A stretch of DNA of 64,000 nt from Methylobacter sp015476545 (GTDB taxonomy: Bacteria > Pseudomonadota > Gammaproteobacteria > Methylococcales > Methylomonadaceae), in contig NZ_CP197401.1 in NCBI RefSeq assembly GCF_052162025.1, forward strand, positions 4,154,001-4,218,000. The letters run 5' to 3'. Position 1 is the first letter of the stretch, and every line of letters begins with the position of its first letter. Below, piece after piece: positions 17,371 to 25,590 of the stretch. The translations under genes were made by a program, and so were the position numbers. Below the pieces are notes generated by a model. The model was not told the origin of the DNA and did no database searches. It saw only the letters and a list, made by a program, of their open reading frames with translations.

Positions 17371-18738
17371 ATGAATAATGAATTAATTTCTCTCAAAGAT
17401 TACCGATGCATAAATTCATGGCGGTTACAGCGAGTATTGTTATTGGCGCTAGCGAGTACGGCATCGCCTGGCGTATTGGCGCTAAATACCGGAACTGACC
17501 TGAATCTGTCTTTAAAACCCATTGCCGGCGGTATGGCTGGCGCGGCTTATACCAGGCCGCAAGAAGTTTCTGCGGCGCTATTTGGCAATCCGGCCGCCTT
17601 GACTCAGTTTAAAGGCTTCAATTTTAGCTTAGGTGCGGCAATTCTCGAGCCCGATGTGGACAATTATCAAAGCAATAACGGCTTCACTAATCACTCCCAC
17701 AGTCTGGCCCAGAATTACCTCGCGCCGGATATTGCTCTCGGTGCCGAAGTGTTGCCCGGCTTTGTGATCGGCGCCGGTGTCTCGGTTGACTCCGGCATAG
17801 GCGCCGATTATCGTACCCATCCAATCAATGGCGGGGCCGGACTCGGGCTGGGCGGTGCAGGTGCCGGTGGTGCGGCTACATTGCCTTTGCTTGTGGAATT
17901 ACTGTCATTAAGTTCCAATGTAGGAGCGGCTTATGAAGTGACACCCGATTTGTCGTTAGGGGCAGCACTAACGGTAGGATTCGGCTTAGGCCAATTCGGG
18001 ACAACCGGCAACACGACGGGACTTAGCGGTTTAACAGGTGATTTTGGAGGGACTACGTCCAGTGTACATGGTATTGGGATCCGTGGCGCTTTCGGAGCAA
18101 CTTATCAACTCACGCAGGATGTGAAGTTAAGCGCATCATTAAAATCCCCTTTGCAATACCGCTACAAGAACGTATTGTCGACCACGGTAGGCGGCAGTCA
18201 AGAATACCAAAGCGTAAAGCTCGATCAACCGTTGGAGGTGACTTGGGGCATAGCAGCCAATGCCACCCCCAATCTGTTATTAGAGGCGGACGTAGCCTGG
18301 AAAAACTGGTCGAATTCTTCGTTATATAAAGATGTCTACGACGATCAGTTCCTGGCTATGCTGGGTGGCCAATATACCCATGGAAACTGGCAATTTCGGT
18401 CAGGCTACAGTTATGCCTCGGAGTTGCTCCGCGATAATCCGAATGGCACGGTTGGCGGTTTTAAAGGATTAGGGACACTCCCTCTTAATACTAGTGTTCC
18501 CGGTGTTCTTAATAGCAACGATTTGATTAAAGTCGTACAAACTACTTTAGGCCCGGTCGTTTGGCAGCATACAGCTACCGCAGGTCTGGGATACGCCTTT
18601 ACGCCCAAGTTCAGGCTGGATGCGTTTGCGGCCTATGCATTTGAAGGTTCGGCAGATCGCAGTACACTGGCTTTAGGCGATTATCATGTTAGTGCTAGCG
18701 AATGGGCATTGGGTGCGGGGGCTAATTTCAAATTTTAA
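17371..18738 (+). CDS. FadL/TodX-family outer membrane transport protein
   Basis: A 455-residue beta-barrel protein: signal peptide ending near SPGVLA, then GGMAGAAYTRPQEVSAALFGNPAALTQFKG, the FadL-type N-terminal region with the conserved NPA, followed by alternating strands rich in Gly, Ala and aromatics, ending in an aromatic residue (GAGANFKF). FadL proteins admit hydrophobic compounds (fatty acids, hydrocarbons, aromatics). I use ATG 17371, preceded by TTGGAG, not the far upstream in-frame start at 17185. It lies just before the sulfone operon, so its substrate may be a hydrophobic organosulfur compound, which is only a guess. Confidence 0.8.
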   Translation: MNNELISLKDYRCINSWRLQRVLLLALASTASPGVLALNTGTDLNLSLKPIAGGMAGAAYTRPQEVSAALFGNPAALTQFKGFNFSLGAAILEPDVDNYQSNNGFTNHSHSLAQNYLAPDIALGAEVLPGFVIGAGVSVDSGIGADYRTHPINGGAGLGLGGAGAGGAATLPLLVELLSLSSNVGAAYEVTPDLSLGAALTVGFGLGQFGTTGNTTGLSGLTGDFGGTTSSVHGIGIRGAFGATYQLTQDVKLSASLKSPLQYRYKNVLSTTVGGSQEYQSVKLDQPLEVTWGIAANATPNLLLEADVAWKNWSNSSLYKDVYDDQFLAMLGGQYTHGNWQFRSGYSYASELLRDNPNGTVGGFKGLGTLPLNTSVPGVLNSNDLIKVVQTTLGPVVWQHTATAGLGYAFTPKFRLDAFAAYAFEGSADRSTLALGDYHVSASEWALGAGANFKF

Positions 18739-18747
18739 GTGATGGAT

Positions 18748-18777
18748 GCCGAATAGTCCGCTGTGGAATTATTCGGC
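18748..18777 (+). terminator. Candidate hairpin after the FadL-type gene
   Basis: GCCGAATA and TATTCGGC form an 8-bp stem with a 14-base loop ten bases past the stop codon. There is no U-tract, so termination activity is uncertain. Confidence 0.4.
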
Positions 18778-18862
18778 AAATCCGGCCTGTAGGTCAAATC
18801 CGCAGCAGCCGCTTTGCGTTTCGATGCATCCAGTGCTCCTTCGTACGAAAATCCTCAAGTGT

Positions 18863-19015
18863 TCATCTCATCGCCCGTAACAGGTACGAACTATCAACCT
18901 TAATGCAGGGTGTGCCACGGCCAACGACAACTGTGTGGCCAACACCCGCTTTGCGAATTTCTTCAATAATCCCATCCAGAATATCTGATCGTCCTGTTTT
19001 GATCCCAGCCGACGA
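18863..19015 (-). pseudogene. Possible gene relic, about 50 codons
   Basis: On the minus strand a frame without a start codon encodes a protein-like stretch including DILDGIIEEIRKAGVG, HTVVVGRGTPCIKVD and SSYLLRAMR before TGA at 18863-18865. It opens after a stop at its left end. The composition looks like a genuine protein C-terminus, but I do not recognise the family and coding status is doubtful. Confidence 0.2.
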
Positions 19016-19187
19016 TTAAGCCATTTGGCGGATTTCATATTCTGGTGTTTCCAGCGTTGCGCCAAAAATCATGCAGAAATGTGTTGAAGCGACCTCCGCT
19101 TCGGCTAGTGTTCAAGTCACATAAGCAGCAGTCATTGTGCCAAATTTAGGAACTGCCTTAATCCTGGATTTGCCGGTTGTTTATCCA

Positions 19188-19219
19188 AAAACAATTGCCG
19201 CTACAGCGGCAATTGTTTT
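19188..19219. promoter_or_regulatory. Strong 14-bp dyad: terminator or upstream activator site
   Basis: AAAACAATTGCCGC, loop TACA, and GCGGCAATTGTTTT form a perfect stem. It lies 76 bases upstream of the -24 element of the sigma-54 promoter, where enhancer-binding proteins such as SfnR usually bind, but its T-rich right arm would also fit a terminator. Confidence 0.5.
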
Positions 19220-19294
19220 CTGTTATTGCTACGGAAGCGGCATTCAACTCTATAAATACTTCTACAATTCGTTTAAAAACAAAAGATTATAAAC

Positions 19295-19310
19295 TGGCAT
19301 GATCGCTGCT
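19295..19310 (+). promoter_or_regulatory. Sigma-54 (RpoN) -24/-12 promoter of the sulfone operon
   Basis: TGGCATGATCGCTGCT matches the consensus TGGCACG-N4-TTGCW with GG and GC exactly spaced, differing at one position in each box. It is 74 bases before the FMN reductase start codon, and the locus encodes a sigma-54 activator (25591-26772), which makes the assignment coherent. Confidence 0.75.
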
Positions 19311-19383
19311 ACAGCTAAATACAGTACCAATGCTTTGTGGGCATTGGGCATTTGAATTTTTCAACCGTACAAAGGCAATCAAT

Positions 19384-19962
19384 ATGAGTACATTAAAAGT
19401 CGTGGTTGTCTCGGGCAATCTAGGGCTGCCGTCTAAGACGCTAGCATTGGCCGGGCAAATAGTCGAGGCAATCAAGCAGCAAGCTTACCCGCAAGCTTGT
19501 ATTGAAGTAATAACCCACAGCTTGGCTGATCTGGCTCCGGTTTTCGGACTTGCCCGTCATCCTGGGGAGCTGAGTGATATTGGCAAAACGGTGTTGGATT
19601 CTATCGGGTCGGCAGACATCCTCGTGGCGGTTACGCCGGTTTACAAAGGTTCCTATACCGGCCTCTTCAAGCATCTGTTTGATTTTCTGGATGTGAAGGC
19701 GCTAAACGAAGTGCCGGTGATTCTTGGTGCCACCGGCGGCGGAGAAAAGCACGCCCTGATTATCGAACATCAACTGCGGCCGCTATTCGGCTTCTTCGGT
19801 GCGCAAACCGTCCCTTCCGGCATCTACGCCACCGAACAGAACTATGATGGTTCACGCTTTAGCGATGCCGTCGTCAATGAACGCATCCATGCGGCAGCGC
19901 GCCAGGCAGTTGTCGCGGCGCTTATCCGAGCGGATCAAACTCAATCATGCGAAGCAGCTTAA
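19384..19962 (+). CDS. NADPH-dependent FMN reductase (MsuE/SfnE/SsuE type)
   Basis: The 192-residue flavodoxin-like protein has the phosphate-binding start VVVSGNLGLPSKT, the ADILVAVTPVYKGSYTGLFKHLFD segment and the GATGGGEKHALIIEHQLRPLFGFFGA block characteristic of SsuE/MsuE reductases. It supplies FMNH2 to two-component monooxygenases. ATG 19384 is chosen because homology begins there; the upstream in-frame start at 19330 would add unrelated sequence. It is the first gene of the operon, 74 bases after the sigma-54 promoter and ten bases before the next gene. Confidence 0.88.
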   Translation: MSTLKVVVVSGNLGLPSKTLALAGQIVEAIKQQAYPQACIEVITHSLADLAPVFGLARHPGELSDIGKTVLDSIGSADILVAVTPVYKGSYTGLFKHLFDFLDVKALNEVPVILGATGGGEKHALIIEHQLRPLFGFFGAQTVPSGIYATEQNYDGSRFSDAVVNERIHAAARQAVVAALIRADQTQSCEAA

Positions 19963-19972
19963 GGAGAGCATC

Positions 19973-21154
19973 ATGTCTATACCCGATTACGAAAAAATCC
20001 GATCTGAAATTCGCGCGTTGGTTGACGAAGTCATACGGCCTAATGCCGAACAAACTGACCAGGGCGTTTTCCCCAGGGAGAATCTTGAAGCCTTGGGTCG
20101 GGCCGGCTGGAATGGCGTGCTGATTCCCAAGGAATACGGCGGCTTGGGTTTGGATCATGTTGCTTTTTCCATAGTGGCTGAAGAAGTCGGCCGCGCCTGC
20201 GCCTCCACCGGCCTGGTGTATGTGATGCACACTGGTGCCGCACAGACCATCAATTTATTTGGCAACCACGACCAGAAAGAACGCTGGTTGAGACCTGCCC
20301 GGGACGGTCTGATCGGCACTTATTCCACCAGCGAAAAAGCCTCCGGCGGACACTGGTGGTTTAATTTTAGTGAAGCCACACGGGATGATGACAACAACTA
20401 TCTGCTCAATGCTGAAAAATCATTTACTACCAGCGCCGGCCAAGCGGATTATTATATTTTTCAAACCCGCTCGCCTGGCGCCCAAAGCGCTACCGATATC
20501 AGTTTTTTCATCGTCGATTCCAAACTGGATGGCATTACGCATGGCACATGGGAAGCGCTTGGAGTTCGCGGCAATCACAGTGGACCAATCAGTTATAAAA
20601 ATGTGCATGTGAAAAGCATTGATCGCTTAGGCGAAGAAGGTCAAGGTAAAGACATTGTTTACCACGGCGTATCGCCGGTGTATCTGATCGGCCTGGGCGC
20701 TGTTTGGCACGGCGTAGCCAGGTCGGCCTTGGAAAAAGCGGCCGATCATCTAACCGGCACCATTCATCGCGATTTCAACCGCAAACTGTCTGACTATCAA
20801 GTGCTGCGCCAGCAATTGGGTGAGTCCAAGGTATTGGTGGAAAGCTTGCGTCCCTGGCAGCACGATCTGGCACGGCAATTGGACCAATTGCAGGCATCCG
20901 GCCAGCTGCAAGGGCAAATCCTGCTGCCGTTGACTGAATTCAAAATCCATGCAGCGGAAGTGGCCAACATTTCGGCACGCAATGCCCTGGATGTCAGCGG
21001 CGGTTATGGTTACAAGAAAGGCCCTATCGAACGCATCTTCCGTGATGCCCGTGCAGGCATCGGCATGGGGCCATCAAACAACATCGCTCGCGAATGGATT
21101 GGAAAAGCACTGGTTGGATTGCCGCTGGAACTGTTCGAGGCAGGCGGCGAGTAG
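19973..21154 (+). CDS. Acyl-CoA-dehydrogenase-like flavin monooxygenase (SfnC/MsuC type)
   Basis: A 393-residue acyl-CoA dehydrogenase fold protein: the N-terminal helical domain (AGWNGVLIPKEYGGLGLDHVAF), the central beta domain (GTYSTSEKASGGHWWFNF) and the C-terminal domain (VSGGYGYKKGPIERIFRDA). In sulfur-starvation clusters of Pseudomonas this family contains SfnC and MsuC, the latter oxidising methanesulfinate to methanesulfonate with FMNH2. The start at 19973 follows AAGGAGAGCATC. Placement between the FMN reductase and SfnG supports a desulfurisation role rather than fatty-acid oxidation; the exact substrate is inferred only. Confidence 0.75.
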   Translation: MSIPDYEKIRSEIRALVDEVIRPNAEQTDQGVFPRENLEALGRAGWNGVLIPKEYGGLGLDHVAFSIVAEEVGRACASTGLVYVMHTGAAQTINLFGNHDQKERWLRPARDGLIGTYSTSEKASGGHWWFNFSEATRDDDNNYLLNAEKSFTTSAGQADYYIFQTRSPGAQSATDISFFIVDSKLDGITHGTWEALGVRGNHSGPISYKNVHVKSIDRLGEEGQGKDIVYHGVSPVYLIGLGAVWHGVARSALEKAADHLTGTIHRDFNRKLSDYQVLRQQLGESKVLVESLRPWQHDLARQLDQLQASGQLQGQILLPLTEFKIHAAEVANISARNALDVSGGYGYKKGPIERIFRDARAGIGMGPSNNIAREWIGKALVGLPLELFEAGGE

Positions 21155-21268
21155 AAACTGCAGGAAAGTTCAGGTTTATAAACATTTGTATCGGTTCGAT
21201 TTAACGAGCCGATCGCAAAGCCATCCTTTTTTGTCGATTGCCCTAGCATCGATACGCTGGAGATCCAC

Positions 21269-21811
21269 ATGTCACAGAAAACTTTGAAAGCCGCATTGGA
21301 GAATACCATTGCTGCCTTGCAAAAAAATCCGGCAGGAGCCCATTTGGTATTTAAGGCGCACACTCGCCTGCTCAATGGCCTGCGCTGCTCCGCCGAAGTG
21401 CGGAATTTTCCGCCGCTGATCATTGACGAGCCCCCTGATCTGGGCGGAGAAGACGCGGGAGCGAACCCCGTCGAGCTCATACTGGTCGCGCTCGGCACCT
21501 GTCAGGAAATCGTCTATGCCGCTTACGCCGCCGTGTTGGGTATTCCTTTGGATGCCGTAGCGGTGACCGCCAAGGGACATCTTGATCTGCATGGGCTCTT
21601 TGGCTTGAAAGAGGTGCCCGCCGGCTACCAGAAAATCAGCTTTGAAACCACATTGAAAAGCCCTGCGGACCCGGAAACGATCAGAAAGCTCATTGCGCTT
21701 GTAGAAACGCACTGCCCAGTGCTTGATACGCTGACCAGGCCTGTAGAGGTGATCGGTACGGTCACACTCAATGGAGCGCCTCTGAACAACCCAGCCAATT
21801 ATGCTGCATAA
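21269..21811 (+). CDS. OsmC-family protein
   Basis: A 180-residue OsmC/Ohr fold protein with the two redox cysteines at LGTCQEI and ETHCPVLDTL and the ANPVELILVALGTC helix start. OsmC family enzymes reduce organic peroxides with thiols. OsmC genes recur in organosulfur clusters, where they may handle reactive by-products of the monooxygenases. It follows the previous gene by 114 bases and precedes sfnG by 13. Confidence 0.85.
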   Translation: MSQKTLKAALENTIAALQKNPAGAHLVFKAHTRLLNGLRCSAEVRNFPPLIIDEPPDLGGEDAGANPVELILVALGTCQEIVYAAYAAVLGIPLDAVAVTAKGHLDLHGLFGLKEVPAGYQKISFETTLKSPADPETIRKLIALVETHCPVLDTLTRPVEVIGTVTLNGAPLNNPANYAA

Positions 21812-21824
21812 GGAAAAAAACCAC

Positions 21825-22928
21825 ATGAGTCAATTACCTAATTCCTCCCCCATCAAATTCGCCTATTGGGTGCCCAATGTCAGCGGCGGTCTGCTGATCA
21901 GTAAAATCGAGCAACGCACCAGCTGGGATATTGACTATAACCGCAAGCTCGCGCAAATAGCGGAGCAAAACGGCTTTGAATATGCCCTTAGCCAGATCCG
22001 TTTCACCGCCGGTTACGGTGCCGAGTATCAACACGAATCGGTAGCTTTCACCCATGCCTTGTTGGCAGCCACCAGCAAACTGCGGGTTATTGCTGCTATT
22101 TTGCCAGGACCTTGGCATCCGGCAGTATTAGCCAAGCAGATTGCTACTATCGATCACCTGACGGGCGGCCGCATAGCCGTCAATATAGTCAGTGGTTGGT
22201 TTAAAACTGAATTCACCGCCATCGGTGAACCGTGGCTGGAGCATGACGAACGTTATCGCCGTTCCGAAGAATTCATCCGCGCTATCAAAGGCATTTGGAC
22301 ACAGGATGACTTCAGCTTTTCAGGCGATTTCTACCGTTTCCACAATTTCACCTTAAAGCCCAAGCCCTTACAACAACCGCATCCGGAAATTTTTCAGGGC
22401 GGCAGCTCCAGGGCATCACGCGATATGGCTTCCCGGATCTCGGATTGGTATTTTACCAATGGCAATACACTGGAAGGCATTAAAGCGCAGATTGACGATA
22501 TTCGCGCTAAGGCGGTCAAAGAAGGCCATTCGGTCAAGATTGGCGTCAATGCTTTCGTTATCGCCAGGGATACTGAGGAAGAGGCTCAGGCGGTACTCAA
22601 TGAAATTATTGAAAAAGCCGACTTGGAAGCAGTCAACGCGTTTGGGCATGAAGTTAAACAAGCGGGCAAAGCATCGCCGGAAGGTGAAGGCAACTGGGCT
22701 AAGTCTACATTCGAAGACTTGGTGCAATATAACGACGGCTTTAAAACTAATCTGATCGGCACGCCCGAACAGATCGCCGAACGTATTGTGGCCTTAAAAG
22801 CGGTGGGGGTTGACTTGATTCTAACCGGCTTTTTGCATTTCCAAGAAGAAGTCGAATATTTCGGGCAACGGGTTTTACCTCTGGTACGTGAATTGGAATC
22901 ACGACAAGCTGACCAAGTGGCCGCATAA
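21825..22928 (+). CDS. sfnG: Dimethyl sulfone monooxygenase SfnG (FMNH2-dependent)
   Basis: A 367-residue bacterial luciferase-like TIM barrel. KFAYWVPNVSGGLLISKIEQ, FEYALSQIRFTAGYGAEYQH, VIAAILPGPWHPAVLAKQIA and GGRIAVNIVSGWFK agree closely with SfnG, which converts dimethyl sulfone to methanesulfinate and formaldehyde. I start at ATG 21825, nine codons into the open frame, where homology begins. Its TAA shares one base with the next gene's ATG (22926-22930), indicating translational coupling. In a methylotroph the released formaldehyde could also enter C1 metabolism. Confidence 0.92.
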   Translation: MSQLPNSSPIKFAYWVPNVSGGLLISKIEQRTSWDIDYNRKLAQIAEQNGFEYALSQIRFTAGYGAEYQHESVAFTHALLAATSKLRVIAAILPGPWHPAVLAKQIATIDHLTGGRIAVNIVSGWFKTEFTAIGEPWLEHDERYRRSEEFIRAIKGIWTQDDFSFSGDFYRFHNFTLKPKPLQQPHPEIFQGGSSRASRDMASRISDWYFTNGNTLEGIKAQIDDIRAKAVKEGHSVKIGVNAFVIARDTEEEAQAVLNEIIEKADLEAVNAFGHEVKQAGKASPEGEGNWAKSTFEDLVQYNDGFKTNLIGTPEQIAERIVALKAVGVDLILTGFLHFQEEVEYFGQRVLPLVRELESRQADQVAA

Positions 22929-24121
22929 TGAGCACCGCTAACCCTCTCAAACAAGCTCAGGTAAAGTCTCAAGCGTTGTTCGATAAAGCCGAAAAATTGG
23001 CGGCAGAGTTTGCCGCCACCGCTGTAGAACGTGATAGAACTGGCGGTACGGCTAAAGCTGAACGGGATAGCTTGCGTAAAAGCGGCCTATTAAACCTCAT
23101 CATTCCAGTTGAATACGGCGGACACGGTCTTGATTGGCACGACACTTTGCGTATGGTGCGCATTATTTCCAGGGCTGACAGTTCAATGGGACATTTGTTC
23201 GGTTTCCAGCATTTATTGCTGGCGACTGTGCGGTTATTTGGAGATCAATGGCCGCATTATTATCGTGAAACGGTTAAAAATAGCTGGTTTTGGGGAAATA
23301 CCCTCAATCCTTTGGATACCCGCGCCAAGATTAGGGCCGACGGCAAAGATTGGCAGGTGAATGGCACAAAAAGCTTTTGTTCCGGTGCTACAGATTCCGA
23401 CTATTTAATCGTATCAGCATTGCCGGAGACAGGCGGCAAATTAGTGATAGCGGCAATTCCCAGCCATCGGGCAGGCATCCGGATCAATGCGGATTGGGAC
23501 AATATGGGGCAACGCCAAACTGACAGCGGCACGGTGGATTTTCATGGGGTACAAATATATGATCATGAAATTTTACGTCAGCCTGGCCCTTTAGGCAGTG
23601 TATTTGCTTCATTACGCCCGTTGATTGCACAGCTGGTTTTGACCAATATCTATCTAGGCATAGGTGAAGGCGCTTTGGCAGAAGCCGTAAATTACACCCG
23701 CAGCCAATCGCGAGCCTGGTTTTTATCCGGCGTGGAAAGCGCTACCAGCGACCCTTATGTACTTAAAAAATACGGTGAGTTTTGGGTTGACCTCAATGCC
23801 GCCGCACTGGCAACCGATTATGCCGCAAGTTTACTGGATTCCGCTTGGCGTCAGGAAAATGCGTTAACCGAGGCTGAGCGCGGCAGTGTTGCCATTGCCA
23901 GCGCGACAGCTAAAGTCCTGGCAACCCGGGCCGGTTTAGACGTGACTCAGCGCTTATTTGAAGTTACCGGTGCGCGGGCGACCAGTGCCAAAGCAGGCTT
24001 TGACCGCTATTGGCGCAATCTGCGTACCCATTCGCTGCATGATCCGGTGGATTATAAGCTGCTCGATCTTGGCGAATGGGTTCTGAATGCCAAATCGCCG
24101 ACACCGAGTTTTTACTCATGA
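22928..24121 (+). CDS. DszC/SfnB-like flavin-dependent monooxygenase (acyl-CoA dehydrogenase fold)
   Basis: This 397-residue second acyl-CoA-dehydrogenase-type protein has the DszC-like C-terminus VTGARATSAKAGFDRYWRN ... HSLHDPVDYKLLDLGEWVLN and an N-terminal LLNLIIPVEYGGHGLDW segment. The subgroup includes dibenzothiophene monooxygenase DszC and SfnB, which add oxygen to sulfur compounds using FMNH2. It overlaps sfnG by one base and precedes ribBA by ten. It probably acts on another sulfur intermediate of the same pathway (sulfide, sulfoxide or sulfinate). Confidence 0.8.
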   Translation: MSTANPLKQAQVKSQALFDKAEKLAAEFAATAVERDRTGGTAKAERDSLRKSGLLNLIIPVEYGGHGLDWHDTLRMVRIISRADSSMGHLFGFQHLLLATVRLFGDQWPHYYRETVKNSWFWGNTLNPLDTRAKIRADGKDWQVNGTKSFCSGATDSDYLIVSALPETGGKLVIAAIPSHRAGIRINADWDNMGQRQTDSGTVDFHGVQIYDHEILRQPGPLGSVFASLRPLIAQLVLTNIYLGIGEGALAEAVNYTRSQSRAWFLSGVESATSDPYVLKKYGEFWVDLNAAALATDYAASLLDSAWRQENALTEAERGSVAIASATAKVLATRAGLDVTQRLFEVTGARATSAKAGFDRYWRNLRTHSLHDPVDYKLLDLGEWVLNAKSPTPSFYS

Positions 24122-24131
24122 GGATCATATA

Positions 24132-25346
24132 ATGAGTTACGACTCAATCGAAATAGCCCTGAAGGCCATTCGCAACGGCGACTTCGTAGTGGTAGCCGAC
24201 GATGCCGGCAGGGAAAATGAAGGCGATTTAATCATAGCGGCCGAAAAAATCACTCCGGAACGCATGGCCTTTCTAATACGGCACACTAGCGGCGTCGTTT
24301 GCGTCTCACTACCGGGTGAGCGCATTGATGCGTTGCGGCTGGACCCCATGGTGGCGAACAACACCGATGCGCATGGCACTGCATTTACTGTTTCGGTGGA
24401 CTTGAACAAAGGCACCAGCACCGGCATTTCTGCTGCAGATCGCAGCGCCACCATCCGCGCATTGGCTAATCCCGCCTGCGATGCCGACAATTTTGCCCGG
24501 CCAGGCCATGTATTTCCATTACGGGCCAGGCAACATGGGGTTTTGGTTCGTCCAGGTCACACCGAAGCGGCCGGGGACTTGGCACGCTTAGCCGGCTTGT
24601 ATCCTGCCGGAGTGTTGTGCGAAATCGTCAATGACGATGGCAGCATGACCCGTGGCGAAGCACTGCGGGCATTTGCCAAGCAACATAAATTGCCGTTTAT
24701 CACTATCGCTGATCTTATTGCCTACCGACGTCGTAACGAGCGCTTGGTTGAACACATCTCAGAAGCACGGATCCCGACAGCAATCGGAGTTTTCACCGCC
24801 CATGTTTACCGTTCGACGCTAGATGGCTCGGAGCATTTGGCCTTGGTCAAAGGCCAGGTGACGGGGCAGCAAAACGTTCTGGTGCGCGTGCATTCCGAAT
24901 GTTTAACCGGCGATATTTTTGAATCTCTGCGTTGCGATTGCGGCAATCAGCTGAAAATGGCCTTGGCTAAAATTGAACAGGCAGGCAGTGGGGTTTTGGT
25001 TTACTTGCGCGGTCATGAAGGCCGTGGCATCGGTTTAGCGCATAAGCTACGCGCCTATGAGCTGCAGGACCAAGGCCGGGATACCGTACAAGCCAATTTG
25101 GACTTGGGTTTGCCGGTGGATTCCCGGAGCTATGATGTAGGTGCGCAAATCTTGACTGACTTGGGCGTGACTACGCTGCGGCTGATGAGCAACAATCCGG
25201 CCAAGTTCACCGAACTGGCGGGATTCCGGCTGAAAATTGTCGAACGAATACCGCTAGAACCCGTCCCCAATCGGGAGAATATCGTCTATTTACGCACTAA
25301 ATCCGAAAAGCTGGGACATTTATTCAATTTAGACAATTTGTCTTGA
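24132..25346 (+). CDS. ribBA: Bifunctional DHBP synthase / GTP cyclohydrolase II (RibBA)
   Basis: The N-terminal half (VVVADDAGRENEGDLI, FLIRHTSGVVC, RPGHTEAAGDLARLAGLYPAG) is 3,4-dihydroxy-2-butanone-4-phosphate synthase. The C-terminal half keeps the zinc cysteines HSECLTGDIFESLRCDCGNQL in two parts (SECLTGD, LRCDCGN), GHEGRGIGL and LMSNNPAKF of GTP cyclohydrolase II, so both halves look active. Together they feed riboflavin synthesis. ATG 24132 (after GAGGATCATATA) replaces the ORF start at 24087. As the last gene of the operon it links flavin supply to the FMNH2-dependent oxygenases; no FMN riboswitch precedes it. Confidence 0.93.
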   Translation: MSYDSIEIALKAIRNGDFVVVADDAGRENEGDLIIAAEKITPERMAFLIRHTSGVVCVSLPGERIDALRLDPMVANNTDAHGTAFTVSVDLNKGTSTGISAADRSATIRALANPACDADNFARPGHVFPLRARQHGVLVRPGHTEAAGDLARLAGLYPAGVLCEIVNDDGSMTRGEALRAFAKQHKLPFITIADLIAYRRRNERLVEHISEARIPTAIGVFTAHVYRSTLDGSEHLALVKGQVTGQQNVLVRVHSECLTGDIFESLRCDCGNQLKMALAKIEQAGSGVLVYLRGHEGRGIGLAHKLRAYELQDQGRDTVQANLDLGLPVDSRSYDVGAQILTDLGVTTLRLMSNNPAKFTELAGFRLKIVERIPLEPVPNRENIVYLRTKSEKLGHLFNLDNLS

Positions 25347-25590
25347 GAAAGTTAAGCACTAACAAATAAGATTGCCGACCGTATTAATTTTACAAGGCAG
25401 GTTTTTGAGGAAATGCAGAAGCTGAAATCTGTAGTTTTCCTGTTTTTACAAAGGCCTGCCTGCTTTCCTTATCCTCAATCGAAGCTATCTCATTTACACA
25501 TAATAGTATTACTTTTAATCATTTTAGTAAGTATAAATACGTATGCTATTTTAGAGATAATTATAATTTCAAGGGATATGTTTTTTTCTT
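25347..25590. promoter_or_regulatory. AT-rich leader of the activator gene
   Basis: The 244-base gap is strongly AT-rich (for example TATAAATACGTATGCTATTTTAG near 25531-25553) and should contain the sfnR promoter. I did not find a clean terminator for the upstream operon or a confident -35/-10 pair. Confidence 0.3.

Larger units (their letters stand above)
18739..19294. other. Intergenic region upstream of the sulfone operon
   Basis: More than 500 bases with no confirmed gene. It holds the weak hairpin at 18748-18777, a possible coding relic at 18863-19015 and the strong dyad at 19188-19219. The sigma-54 promoter begins at 19295. Regulator binding sites are expected here. Confidence 0.5.

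Noticed and set aside
23900..24131. FMN riboswitch before ribBA
   Set aside because: The preceding gene ends ten bases before ribBA, leaving no room for an untranslated leader, and no RFN motif was found.
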